Shown: positions 28,734 through 37,523 of the stretch, piece by piece
How the letters are laid out: each line of letters starts with the position of its first letter
How positions within the stretch are numbered: the first letter of the stretch is position 1
Assembly: GCA_026225095.1 (NCBI GenBank)
Contig: JAMFSC010000164.1
Span: 1 to 64,000 of the forward strand
Source of the DNA: a bacterium
GTDB taxonomy: Bacteria > Acidobacteriota > Terriglobia > Terriglobales > Acidobacteriaceae
Direction of reading: 5' to 3'
Length of the DNA stretch: 64,000 bases
Notes under the pieces: generated by a model
Databases searched by the model: none
The model's input: the letters and a program-made list of their open reading frames with translations, nothing else
Told to the model about the DNA's origin: nothing
Made by a program: the position numbers and the translations under genes

Positions 28734-30167
28734 TTACTGCTGGACAGGATAACCGATCGTCCCGACTTCACCCGGCAGGGGAGCCGGAGGAGCGATGTAG
28801 GGGAAGGTGGTGAGGAACGTACGATCGTTGCCGACGGTGGTCATATCGATGACCGAGGCGTCGGGTTTGATGAACTGCGTGCCCTGAAGGACGACCAGAA
28901 CGCGACGGTCAACACATGTCGTGGGAAAGTCCACGCAATTGAGCGCCGCTCGGCTGCCAAGGGGGCCGCCGCCTGCAACACCGGACGGGAAGTGGACGTC
29001 GGCCAGGGCGCGAATGATCTGGAGCGGTGCGTCGATCGAAGAGTAGTTGAGGGTGCGTCCGTTCTGAAGGCCAAACTGACCGATGGCCGGGTTGGTCACA
29101 GGCAGGTCCAGATCGAGCCGGAGCACATCAGGAAGCAACGCGATACGGAGCAGGTCCTTGCTTGTATTGACGAAGGATGAACCGAGCAATAGCGGAGCGC
29201 CGTTGGGTAGAGTGGCTACGCCCTGGCTGGTGAGCAGAGCGGCGCGGCCGGCGATCGTGTTGCCCGAGCCGTCGTTATCCGTCGTGGTGAGCGCATCCGG
29301 GACGAGGCTGGAGTAGTTCGCCACATCGTTCTCCGGGATGGCGAAGTTGAAGGGGTCCCGCATCGGCTTGGGGACGAAGATCGTGGCGAACGCCTGCTGG
29401 CCCTGGCGCTCAAACTGCTGGAACGTCTTGGCGCCGTGGCGAGTGGGGACGCGCTGGCTGACCGTGGCCCACACGTTGATCTTCGATGAACTGCCACGCA
29501 GCATCGTCTTGGGCACGGAGACGACGATGGAGGTGACGTTGAAGCCGGCGAAGATATCCACTCCGCTGGTTCCGTCGCTCCGGACGGCGCGCCCGCGGAA
29601 GGGCCCGACGGCCCGGAAGAGATCCTGCTGACTGTTCAGGATGCGGGTGAACTGGGCGAAGTCGAAGACGAACGGGTCGTCGCGAAGACCGACATAGGCC
29701 AGCACGCCCGAACCACTGCCGAACATGGTGCCGAAGGTTCCGGTCGCGGTCGGCTGGGAGCTCAACAGGACATTGCGAGCGCCGGTCACGGTGGGTACGG
29801 CGGGTCCGTAGATGGAGGCGGTCTGGCCTTGGCCCGCCTGGTCGAAGGTGGCCTGGATGACCAGATCCTCACGCGCGTCACCGGTGTTATCGATCTTGAA
29901 CTGATAGAGAAGGTCGGGCGAGAAGGCATAGCTGGACGACTCAGCCGCCAGCGCGAACGGGTTGACGTTCATGATCAGAACGACACGGGTGGAATCGTTC
30001 GGGTCGGTAAAGGCATAGACGTCGGTCAGATCGCCTTCGGGAATCGCATCGACGGTCGGCGCCTCGCGGTGGTCCGACCCATAGACGGTGTGCGGAACTG
30101 CCTTATATGCAACCACGGCCAACGCAGCCGCCAGTACTCCATACTTCCATATCCTGCTCGTGATCAT
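28734..30167 (-). CDS. DUF4331-family secreted protein
   Basis: A 477-residue protein with a signal peptide (YGVLAAALAVVAYKA) followed at once by the DUF4331 hallmark GSDHREAPT. Further family landmarks are LTDVYAFTDPND near residue 50 and the repeated beta-rich segments such as VVLIMNVNPFA and RVPTRHGAKTFQQFERQGQ. The family has no established biochemical role. The ATG at 30167 has GGGGCGA upstream. It lies between a lipoprotein gene and the TPR gene, all leftward. Confidence 0.88.
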   Translation of the reverse strand: MITSRIWKYGVLAAALAVVAYKAVPHTVYGSDHREAPTVDAIPEGDLTDVYAFTDPNDSTRVVLIMNVNPFALAAESSSYAFSPDLLYQFKIDNTGDAREDLVIQATFDQAGQGQTASIYGPAVPTVTGARNVLLSSQPTATGTFGTMFGSGSGVLAYVGLRDDPFVFDFAQFTRILNSQQDLFRAVGPFRGRAVRSDGTSGVDIFAGFNVTSIVVSVPKTMLRGSSSKINVWATVSQRVPTRHGAKTFQQFERQGQQAFATIFVPKPMRDPFNFAIPENDVANYSSLVPDALTTTDNDGSGNTIAGRAALLTSQGVATLPNGAPLLLGSSFVNTSKDLLRIALLPDVLRLDLDLPVTNPAIGQFGLQNGRTLNYSSIDAPLQIIRALADVHFPSGVAGGGPLGSRAALNCVDFPTTCVDRRVLVVLQGTQFIKPDASVIDMTTVGNDRTFLTTFPYIAPPAPLPGEVGTIGYPVQQ

Positions 30168-30215
30168 TGCTCGCCCCTTTATTCCGTGTCGGATTGCTTG
30201 TTCGATTTCGCGGAT

Positions 30216-30980
30216 CTACTGTTTCTGCGCTGTTCCGTCCAGCAACGCCCTGTCGTCCAGCCCAACCAGGGCAATCTGCGACGCGGATATTGCGTAATAG
30301 CTGAAGGTGTTGCCGCCGATGACGGCCTGTCCGCGCCCGTTGGAACCCGGGGCGATCACGAAGCCCGAGAGCGTCGGGTAGTTCTGCGGAACGCTCCCAT
30401 CGGTGTAGAGCGCGGTGCCGCTTGAGATCGCGCCCGAAGCCCCAGCCACGAAGCTTCCCGTGGCTGTCAGCGTGCCCTGGCCGTCACCCTTCAGGCTGAA
30501 CGTGTAGGTTCCGGCGGGCGTGAAGGCCGTGGTGGGAGCCGCGTACAGCGTGCCGCTCCCCGTGCCGTCCAGCTCCGCGATCGTGGTAGAGCCAGACTTG
30601 ATGATGGGAGCGGCATAGGACTCCGTGGTTCCGTGACCGTCCGTCAGGCTGATGGTCGCCACACCCGCCGCTACCAAGTACGTCCCGGTCAATGGGACGT
30701 TGGCATCGATCCCGGAACCGAGATTGTAGTCCGCCACTCCGCTGGTGATATTGCCTTTGCCGTCAGCGACCAGCGTGCCCGCCACGGCGAAGTCACCATC
30801 GGTCGGGTTGGTCCCGGTGACGAAGTAGGTGTACTGCCCACTGAAGTCGGAGGCAGTCAGCACCGTCGGAGTAGTCGCTGTCGTGGTGTTGCCGCCGCTC
30901 CCGCTGCATGCTGTCAGCCAGGCCGCAAGCGATACCGTGGCAAAGGAAAGGATAGTCTGCTTCAGTCTGCCGGCATTCAT
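30216..30980 (-). CDS. Putative lipoprotein, Ala/Thr/Gly-rich beta-repeat protein
   Basis: A 254-residue protein whose signal peptide ends in a lipobox, LTAC, with Cys25 as the lipidation site, followed by SGSGGNTTTATT. The mature part contains beta-strand repeats of a type common in acidobacterial surface proteins (GTLVADGKGNITSGVADYN, then GSFVAGASGAISSGTALY). No catalytic motif is visible. The ATG at 30980 has GGGGCG upstream, the same box as the next gene, so it is probably the first gene of the operon ending with the transporter. Confidence 0.78.
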   Translation of the reverse strand: MNAGRLKQTILSFATVSLAAWLTACSGSGGNTTTATTPTVLTASDFSGQYTYFVTGTNPTDGDFAVAGTLVADGKGNITSGVADYNLGSGIDANVPLTGTYLVAAGVATISLTDGHGTTESYAAPIIKSGSTTIAELDGTGSGTLYAAPTTAFTPAGTYTFSLKGDGQGTLTATGSFVAGASGAISSGTALYTDGSVPQNYPTLSGFVIAPGSNGRGQAVIGGNTFSYYAISASQIALVGLDDRALLDGTAQKQ

Positions 30981-31294
30981 GGGTAGCGCCCCTTATGACC
31001 TAGGTACGAACTGAGGTACTGATTTAGTTTTGCCCGGCGGTGATTTTTTTTGTTCGCGCCGGGAAGCCCGTCCGACCTGCTTCAGGCAGGAAAGCAAGGC
31101 TATCTCAATGTGGCGGAATCATAGCATGGGAAAATGGACCGCAAGCCGTCTCCGCGTAGCGCTGCAAGAGAAACCGGCACCTGACGGAGCCTGGCGCGGA
31201 GATCCCAACAAAGAGGCCTTTGGAAGCTTCCGTCGGTCGGCCGCCGCTCCTGAGTTTGTGCATCTTAAAACAACACGAACACCAGAGGAGCCCG
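30981..31294. other. Divergent intergenic region with direct and inverted repeats
   Basis: These 314 bases separate the lipoprotein operon from the small secreted protein. They contain two AGGTAC direct repeats (31002-31007, 31014-31019), an inverted repeat CCCGGCG / CGCCGGG at 31033-31039 and 31057-31063 with a T-run in its loop, and a short hairpin CCTGC / GCAGG near 31075. No known riboswitch matched. Confidence 0.45.
31002..31019. promoter_or_regulatory. Possible operator: two AGGTAC direct repeats 12 bp apart
   Basis: The repeats are one helical turn apart and end about 35 bases upstream of the lipoprotein start codon. The placement suits a regulator or promoter element, but only two short copies are present. 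Confidence 0.3.
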
Positions 31295-31669
31295 ATGCCC
31301 CCGACCGGACCAAGCGCACTTCCCCCAAAACGCCCGATTACTATTCTTGCCTCTATCGCTGTCTGCATGCTTTGGTACCCCGGCGCCCTCTTCGCGCAGC
31401 AGGACATTCGCAACCTCTCCGGCACTGTCACCGACCGCCAGCACGAACCGCTCCGGGGGGCCGTCGTCCAGGTGCAGGAGGAAGGAACACAGATCGTCGC
31501 CTCCTATATCACCGACCGGCAGGGTCACTACCGGTTCAGGCATCTTCGCGGCAGCACTGACTATCTGGTCTGGGCCACCTACCGCAACCAGAAGTCAAAG
31601 GAGAAGACCATTAGCCAGTTCGACGCCAGGCATAACGTGAAAATAGACCTGATCATCAAGCTCGAGTAA
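31295..31669 (+). CDS. Small secreted carboxypeptidase-regulatory-like domain protein
   Basis: A 124-residue protein made of a signal peptide (ILASIAVCMLWYPGALFAQ) and one carboxypeptidase-regulatory-like beta-sandwich (NLSGTVTDRQHEPLRGAVVQ, TDRQGHYRFRHL). It resembles the N-domain of an Oar-type receptor without plug or barrel. The ATG at 31295 is supported by GAGGAG 5 bases upstream. It lies 102 bases before mmsA. Such stand-alone domains occur in Acidobacteria but their partner is unknown. Confidence 0.8.
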   Translation: MPPTGPSALPPKRPITILASIAVCMLWYPGALFAQQDIRNLSGTVTDRQHEPLRGAVVQVQEEGTQIVASYITDRQGHYRFRHLRGSTDYLVWATYRNQKSKEKTISQFDARHNVKIDLIIKLE

Positions 31670-31771
31670 GCTGGTTTGCCCCGGCTACGAAGTGGCGTGT
31701 ACGATCCATACACCTGCCGGATGTACGTCGCGCGGCCTGCCGACGCTCCTGCTCGTCGATGAGGTCTTCGT

Positions 31772-33313
31772 ATGTCCACGCTAGCCGCTCCCGATGTGAA
31801 CACTTCTGTCGCTGTCTCTGTCCGTGAGATCAACCACTGGATCGATGGACGTCTCGTTCCCGGCACCTCAGGTCGATTCAGCGACGTCTATAATCCCGCC
31901 ACGGGAAGGGTGCAGGCTAAGGTTCCGCTCGCAGACGTCTCCGAGCTGAATGTGGCCGTCGAGGCCGCGCAGCGCGCCTTCCCCGAGTGGGCCGCGCAGC
32001 CTCCACTGCGACGCGCGCGTGTGCTCTTCCGGTTTCGCGAGCTGTTCGAGCAGCACCTCGAAGAGTTCGCCTCCATCATCACGTCGGAGCACGGCAAGGT
32101 GCTCTCGGACGCGCGCGGCGAGGCGACCCGAGGACTCGAGGTCGTCGAGTTCGCAACGGGAATCCCGCAGCTTCTGAAGGGTGAGTACACGGAGCAGGTG
32201 GGAGCGGGAATCGATAGCTGGTCGATGCGGCAGCCGCTGGGCGTGGTCGCCGGCATCACTCCCTTCAACTTCCCCGCCATGGTTCCGATGTGGATGTTCC
32301 CCGTGGCGCTGGCGTGCGGAAACGCCTTCATCCTCAAGCCGAGCGAACGCGATCCCAGCGCCTCCGTCCTGATCGCCGAGCTGCTCAAGAAGGCCGGCCT
32401 TCCCGATGGCATCTTCAACGTAGTCCATGGCGACAAGCAGGCGGTCGATGCTATCCTCGAGCACCCCGGCATCAGCGCCGTCAGCTTCGTCGGCTCGACG
32501 CCGATCGCCGAGTACGTCTACCGCAAAGGCACCGCGACCGGCAAGCGCATCCAGGCCCTCGGAGGAGCGAAGAACCACATGATCGTCATGCCCGACGCCG
32601 ATCTTGACCAGGCCGCAGACGCCCTCGTCGGAGCGGCCTATGGCTCGGCCGGAGAGCGCTGCATGGCCATCTCGGTCGCCGTAGCGGTGACCAATGCGAC
32701 AGCAGACGCATTGATCGACAAGCTGAAGGAGCGCATCGCCAAGCTGGTGATCGCTCCCGGCACAGAAGAGAACGCGGAGCTCGGGCCGCTCGTGACCGGA
32801 GCCCACCTGGAGAAGGTGCGGGGCTACGTCGAGCTTGGAACCCAGGAAGGTGCGGAGCTTCTGGTCGATGGACGCGACGGCGCGCTGCCCCGTGGCGATG
32901 GCTTCTTCCTGGGCGCGTGTCTCTTTGACCATGTAAAGCCGGAGATGCGGATCTATAACGAAGAGATCTTCGGGCCCGTGCTTGCGCTGGTGCGAGCGCG
33001 AGACTTCTCCACCGCGCTGCAACTCGTAAACGAACACGAGTTCGGCAACGGCGTCGCGCTCTTCACCCGCGACGGCGATACCGCCCGTGCCTTCGCGCAC
33101 CAGGTGCAGGCGGGGATGGTCGGGATTAACGTCCCGATTCCTGTGCCGATGGCCTTTCACAGCTTCGGCGGTTGGAAGCGTTCGCTGTTTGGCGACCACG
33201 CGATGCATGGGCCGGAGGGTGTGCGGTTCTATACGCGGATCAAGACTGTGACGGCGCGTTGGCCCACGGGGATTCGCGTTGGCGTCGATACGACGATGCC
33301 AACGCTGGGATAG
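31772..33313 (+). CDS. mmsA: Methylmalonate-semialdehyde dehydrogenase (CoA-acylating)
   Basis: A 513-residue NAD-dependent aldehyde dehydrogenase that converts methylmalonate or malonate semialdehyde to propionyl- or acetyl-CoA, in valine and inositol breakdown. Landmarks are [16 protein letters not shown], the [12 protein letters not shown] cofactor loop, [18 protein letters not shown], and the catalytic Cys297 in [11 protein letters not shown], which is the MmsA form of this motif. The C-terminal [19 protein letters not shown] is also typical. The ATG at 31772 has GAGG about 8 bases upstream. It converges with alaS. Confidence 0.93.
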   Translation: MSTLAAPDVNTSVAVSVREINHWIDGRLVPGTSGRFSDVYNPATGRVQAKVPLADVSELNVAVEAAQRAFPEWAAQPPLRRARVLFRFRELFEQHLEEFASIITSEHGKVLSDARGEATRGLEVVEFATGIPQLLKGEYTEQVGAGIDSWSMRQPLGVVAGITPFNFPAMVPMWMFPVALACGNAFILKPSERDPSASVLIAELLKKAGLPDGIFNVVHGDKQAVDAILEHPGISAVSFVGSTPIAEYVYRKGTATGKRIQALGGAKNHMIVMPDADLDQAADALVGAAYGSAGERCMAISVAVAVTNATADALIDKLKERIAKLVIAPGTEENAELGPLVTGAHLEKVRGYVELGTQEGAELLVDGRDGALPRGDGFFLGACLFDHVKPEMRIYNEEIFGPVLALVRARDFSTALQLVNEHEFGNGVALFTRDGDTARAFAHQVQAGMVGINVPIPVPMAFHSFGGWKRSLFGDHAMHGPEGVRFYTRIKTVTARWPTGIRVGVDTTMPTLG

Positions 33314-33443
33314 AAGCTTTCCTGCCGGAGTTGCTTCGCGCGGTCCTCCCAAGGGTCGGAACGAAACTTTGCTTGCGATCATCGGGGCGCCACGCGAAGC
33401 GGTATACGTGTCACGAAGTGACCGCCGGCCGCGCAGGGCGCTC

Positions 33444-35069
33444 TTACGGCAGTAACGTTCCAACGACTTCAGCAGCCCTGGCAAGCGTGGGAGTAAGCGC
33501 CGCCGCGTCCGACCCGCCCGCCTCCGCCAGATCCGGACGTCCGCCACCCTTGCCCCCAACCATCGGAGCCAGCAGACCAATCAGCTTACCTGCCTGAATC
33601 GTTCCCGTCAGATCCTTGGTCACAGCGGCGATCAGCGAAACCTTACCCTCCACCTCCGCCCCAAGCACGACCACGCCCGACCCAAGCTTCGTCCGCAGCG
33701 TATCAACCAACGTCCGCATCTGCCCCTTGTCGAGACCGCTCACCCGCTGCGTCAGCACCTTCACGCCTTTGACCGTGACAGCCGATTCCGCCACCTCGTC
33801 AACCGTGCTGCTCGCAGCCTTCATCCGCGCCTGATCGAGCTCGCGACGGAGCTTCTTGACTTCATCGTCCTGAGCCGCAAGACGCAGTCGCAGGCTATCG
33901 GCATTAGCCGAGCCACCGACCAACTGGTTGACCACGCGGGTGACGTCGTAGTCGCGGCGAAACTCCTGCAACGCACCAGTTCCCGACAGCGCTTCGAGCC
34001 GCCGAACCCCCGACGAGACAGACGATTCGCCAACCAGCTTGATCAGCCCAATCTCGCCCGTAGCCCGCGTATGCGTTCCGCCGCAAAGTTCAGTGGAAAA
34101 GTCACCGATCCGCACCACGCGAACCCGCTCGCCATACTTTTCCCCAAAGAGCGCCATCGCCCCGAGCTCCTTGACCGCGACGTCGATAGGAACATCAACG
34201 AGCGTCTCAACGTGCGCATTGGCAAGCACCTGCCGATTGACGATGTCTTCGATCTCCTGCATCTCCTGCTCGGAGACTCCGGTGAAGTGCGAGAAGTCGA
34301 AGCGCAAACGATTCTGATTGACCAGCGATCCCGCCTGCTTGACATGCTTACCCAGCACCTCGCGAAGCGCCGCATGCAACAAATGTGTCCCGGTATGGTT
34401 GCGCTCGGTCGCCGCACGGTTCTCATGGTTGACCGCAGTGTCGACCTCATCGCCGACGGCGATGGCCTGAAGCACAAGCACCTTATGGGCAAAGACGCCC
34501 TGGACAGGCTTGGTCACACCGCGCACCTCGGCCAACGGAGTATGGTGATCGCTCGCATAGAGCAACCCAATGTCCCCCTGCTGTCCACCGGAGTCTGCAT
34601 AAAAGGCCGTTGCATCGAGGATGACCTCACCTTCTTCTTCAGGCTGAAGCGAAGGAACGCCAACCCCATCCTTAACCAGCGCAAGCACACGTGCACCATC
34701 GACACGCAGAGCAGAGTAGCCTTCAAACTCCGTCTTGGGAAGCTCACTATAAACAGGGTTAGCCGACTTCTGCGAGCCGCCCTTCCAAGAGGCGCGGGCG
34801 CGTTGCTGCTCTTCTTCCTTGGCGCGCTCGAAGCCTGCTTCGTCAAAATCGAAACCGTCGTCGTGCAGTGCCTCTTCTATAAAGTCCTTCGGGAGGCCAA
34901 AAGTCTCAAAGATTCGGAAGCATGCGTCGCCTGGAAGAATTGGAGTTATGCCGCGGCGGCGCAGATTTTCAAGTTCCATGCTCCGTCGAACTATTGGATC
35001 TGCATCGTCGTCAAAGTCTAGCGTCAGGTGTATTTTGGCAAATTCGAAAGCGATCGACTGCTCCACCAA
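33444..35069 (-). CDS. alaS: Alanine-tRNA ligase, C-terminal part (frameshifted from N-terminal part)
   Basis: This frame holds the editing and C-terminal domains of Ala[17 protein letters not shown] (editing HxxxH), [13 protein letters not shown] (third zinc-type site), and the C-Ala domain with [15 protein letters not shown] near the end. The GTG at 35069 has no ribosome-binding site, so it is unlikely to be a true start. The frame is open back to a TGA at 35093, and it continues the N-terminal part if one base is restored at about 35070-35091. The editing domain clears Ser and Gly mischarged on tRNA-Ala. The intact enzyme would be about 936 residues. Confidence 0.88.
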   Translation of the reverse strand: MVEQSIAFEFAKIHLTLDFDDDADPIVRRSMELENLRRRGITPILPGDACFRIFETFGLPKDFIEEALHDDGFDFDEAGFERAKEEEQQRARASWKGGSQKSANPVYSELPKTEFEGYSALRVDGARVLALVKDGVGVPSLQPEEEGEVILDATAFYADSGGQQGDIGLLYASDHHTPLAEVRGVTKPVQGVFAHKVLVLQAIAVGDEVDTAVNHENRAATERNHTGTHLLHAALREVLGKHVKQAGSLVNQNRLRFDFSHFTGVSEQEMQEIEDIVNRQVLANAHVETLVDVPIDVAVKELGAMALFGEKYGERVRVVRIGDFSTELCGGTHTRATGEIGLIKLVGESSVSSGVRRLEALSGTGALQEFRRDYDVTRVVNQLVGGSANADSLRLRLAAQDDEVKKLRRELDQARMKAASSTVDEVAESAVTVKGVKVLTQRVSGLDKGQMRTLVDTLRTKLGSGVVVLGAEVEGKVSLIAAVTKDLTGTIQAGKLIGLLAPMVGGKGGGRPDLAEAGGSDAAALTPTLARAAEVVGTLLP

Positions 35070-35500
35070 ATCATCAAGCTTTCTCGATCAAGTTCTATAG
35101 TTCTTGAAAACTGCTCCTCCTCCGCTTGAAGCACTTTCTTGATAGACTCAGTCGCCGACACTAACTCTGGGTATGCTGTGCCCATAATTTTCACAACCGG
35201 GAAGACCATAGCGTAAAAGAACGACCCAAGTGCCCCACGCTGACGACCATGACGAATCGCACGGCGAATGATCTTACGCAGAACGTAACCTCGGCCCTCG
35301 TTTGAGGGCAATACACCGTCTGCGATTAGAAAAGTCGCCGATCTTGCATGGTCCGCTATCACACGGTATGAAGCGGGAAGTGGTGATCCAGAGATTGAAT
35401 CCATAGTGGATGAAGCACCAGCGGAGGCCATGACTAGTTGCTTAGAGGCTTCGACCAATTCCGCAAAAAGATCGGTCTCATAGTTCGAAAGCACCCCCTG
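34860..35500. other. Low-GC tract inside alaS
   Basis: Counting by eye, 35041-35220 has 81 G+C of 180 (45 percent), while 34021-34080 has 37 of 60 and 35701-35760 has 38 of 60. Codon choice shifts in parallel, with more A/T third positions. The edges are approximate. The tract spans the frameshift and an extended linker of the enzyme. Confidence 0.6.
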
Positions 35501-36253
35501 CAACACACATGCGACCCGCTCCAACCCCATCCCCGTATCGATCGAAGGCTTGGGCAGCGGAGTCAGCACCGGACCCTCCGGAGTCACGGAGCGATCGAAC
35601 TGCATGAACACAAGATTCCATATCTCCACATACCGCTGATCGTCCTCTGGAAACGGCCGGTCCTCCCCGCTCTCACTGGCGGCAACCCCAAGGTCATAGA
35701 AGATCTCCGAACTCGGCCCGCAAGGCCCCGTCTCGCCCATCTGCCAGAAGTTGTCCTTGCCCGACATCGCAATGATCCGCTCTTTCGGAACACCCGTCTC
35801 GATCCAGAACTGCTCCGCCTCGTCGTCGCGCGGAACCTGCGCATCGCCCTCGAAGATCGTGACATAGAGCCGGTCCTTATCGATCCCAAACCATTCTTTA
35901 CTCGTCAGCAGCTCCCAAGCATAGGCGATGGCGTCCCGCTTGAAGTAGTCCCCGAAGCTGAAGTTGCCGAGCATCTCGAAGAAGGTGTGGTGGCGGCGGG
36001 TGAAGCCGACATTTTCGAGATCGTTGTGCTTGCCCCCGGCGCGGACGCACTTCTGCGAGGTGACAGCGCGAACGTAGTCGCGGCGCTCTGCCCCCCGAAA
36101 AACGTCCTTGAACTGGTTCATTCCAGCGTTGGTGAACAGCAGGGTCGGATCGTTGTGCGGGACGAGCGAAGACGAGTGCACGCGGCGATGGCCTTTGCCT
36201 TCGAAAAAGCGCAGGAAATCTTCGCGAATCTGGGAGCCGGAACGGTAGTCCAT
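35024..36253 (-). CDS. alaS: Alanine-tRNA ligase, N-terminal catalytic part (frameshifted)
   Basis: This frame encodes the class II catalytic and tRNA-recognition domains: [54 protein letters not shown], and [17 protein letters not shown]. It then runs out of frame, ending in the non-homologous [16 protein letters not shown]. The ATG at 36253 is preferred to a TTG at 36274; the ribosome-binding site is weak. The gene lies 39 bases after the type III polyketide synthase on the same strand. AlaRS is essential, so either the shift is an assembly error, the strain has another copy, or the parts work separately. The region around the shift has unusually low GC. Confidence 0.88.
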   Translation of the reverse strand: MDYRSGSQIREDFLRFFEGKGHRRVHSSSLVPHNDPTLLFTNAGMNQFKDVFRGAERRDYVRAVTSQKCVRAGGKHNDLENVGFTRRHHTFFEMLGNFSFGDYFKRDAIAYAWELLTSKEWFGIDKDRLYVTIFEGDAQVPRDDEAEQFWIETGVPKERIIAMSGKDNFWQMGETGPCGPSSEIFYDLGVAASESGEDRPFPEDDQRYVEIWNLVFMQFDRSVTPEGPVLTPLPKPSIDTGMGLERVACVLQGVLSNYETDLFAELVEASKQLVMASAGASSTMDSISGSPLPASYRVIADHARSATFLIADGVLPSNEGRGYVLRKIIRRAIRHGRQRGALGSFFYAMVFPVVKIMGTAYPELVSATESIKKVLQAEEEQFSRTIELDRESLMIWWSSRSLSNLPKYT

Positions 36254-36292
36254 AGATGGCCAGTTTACAGGCAAAGCGGCCGTCCCCGCCCG

Positions 36293-37357
36293 CTACCAGC
36301 GCAGCAGCACCAATTCCAGGCAGAACCCCGGCCCCATCGCCGCGAGGATGCTGTACGTTCCCGGCTCGCCGCGCTGATGACGCAGGTAGAACTCGAGCAC
36401 TGTCAGAACCGACGCGGCCGAAAGATTCCCATGCTCCCGCAGACTCTGCCAGGAGGGTGCAAGCGCGTCCGCCTCAAGCCCCAGCGACTGCTCGACCGAC
36501 TCCAGCACCTTCGGACCGCCCGAATGGAAGATCCAGCTTCCAATCTGCGACTGAACCAGGTGCTGCTCGGCCAGAAACGAGTCGACGTCGCCACGCAGAT
36601 GCTCCAGCACGACCTTGGGGACATCGGGCGATAGAACGATCTTGAATCCCATATCGCCGATGTCCCAGCCCATCACATGCTCGGTATGGCGATAGAAGGT
36701 CGAGCGCGTAGCCAGCACCTGCGGCCCGGCCAGCCTTGGATTCCCGCGAAAGGCGTCGTCCCCCGAGATCACCACGGCAGCCGCGCCATCGGCAAAGAGC
36801 CCCGTCGAGATCAGGTTGGCGATCGACTGGTCATCATCCTGCCAGGTCAGCGAGCAGAGCTCAATCGACAACAGAAGAGCGATCTCGTCCGGAAACGCCT
36901 TCACATAGTCGCTCGCCCGCGCGATGCCGGCCGCCCCGGCCACGCAGCCCAGCCCAAAGATCGGCGTACGCTTCACATGCGCCGGAAAGGGCATCCGGTT
37001 GATCAGCCGCGCGTCGATCGTCGGACTCGCAATCCCCGTGACCGAGGCAAAAAAGATGGCGGAGATGTCAGCCGGGGTAATCCCCAACGGGTCGAGTGCC
37101 GCGGCGATCGACAGCTCGCCCAGGCCGACCGCCGCCTCGATCCAGGCATTGTTCGTCTGGGTAAACCCCTTCAAGGTGGGGTAATGGTCCAGCGGAAAGA
37201 CGAAGTTCCGGTGCGCCACTCCGCAGTTGGCATGCAGCCGGGTCAGCAGGCGGGGTTCGGGAAGACGGTCCTGCCAGCGAGCCACCAGGGCGTCTGCGAT
37301 CTCGGTCTGGGAGTAGCGGTAGGGAGGATAGGCGGTGCCAACGGACGAGATCTGCAT
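36293..37357 (-). CDS. Type III polyketide synthase
   Basis: A 354-residue chalcone/stilbene-synthase-fold enzyme that condenses malonyl-CoA units onto an acyl-CoA starter. The catalytic triad is visible: Cys138 in FGLGCVAGAAGI, His in WIFHSGGPKVLE and Asn in EHGNLSAASVL. The start MQISSVGTAYPPYRYSQ is typical of bacterial members that make alkylpyrones, alkylresorcinols or naphthols; the product cannot be told. The ATG at 37357 is chosen because upstream Mets would add a non-homologous extension. No tailoring methyltransferase or oxygenase is adjacent; alaS follows 39 bases downstream. Confidence 0.9.
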   Translation of the reverse strand: MQISSVGTAYPPYRYSQTEIADALVARWQDRLPEPRLLTRLHANCGVAHRNFVFPLDHYPTLKGFTQTNNAWIEAAVGLGELSIAAALDPLGITPADISAIFFASVTGIASPTIDARLINRMPFPAHVKRTPIFGLGCVAGAAGIARASDYVKAFPDEIALLLSIELCSLTWQDDDQSIANLISTGLFADGAAAVVISGDDAFRGNPRLAGPQVLATRSTFYRHTEHVMGWDIGDMGFKIVLSPDVPKVVLEHLRGDVDSFLAEQHLVQSQIGSWIFHSGGPKVLESVEQSLGLEADALAPSWQSLREHGNLSAASVLTVLEFYLRHQRGEPGTYSILAAMGPGFCLELVLLRW

Positions 37358-37523
37358 GCGTCTCTGGAGGGTAACGTGCTCAGCCCGCGAAGGAAAGCGA
37401 CCCCGCCCTTGTCGTTCGATGCGGTGAAGGTTGTATGACGATTGAGTCATCCAGCCGGTCACGGCAGGCCGGTCCCGCCGACGGGGGATGGCCTGACGGG
37501 GCGGCAGCGTGTGTAATGGAGTC

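Noticed and set aside
31033-31063. Intrinsic terminator at the CCCGGCG/CGCCGGG inverted repeat
   Set aside because: The T-run lies in the loop, not after the stem, and neither flanking gene ends there.
35024-35093. Programmed ribosomal frameshift joining the two alaS parts
   Set aside because: No slippery heptamer or downstream pseudoknot candidate was seen at the junction.
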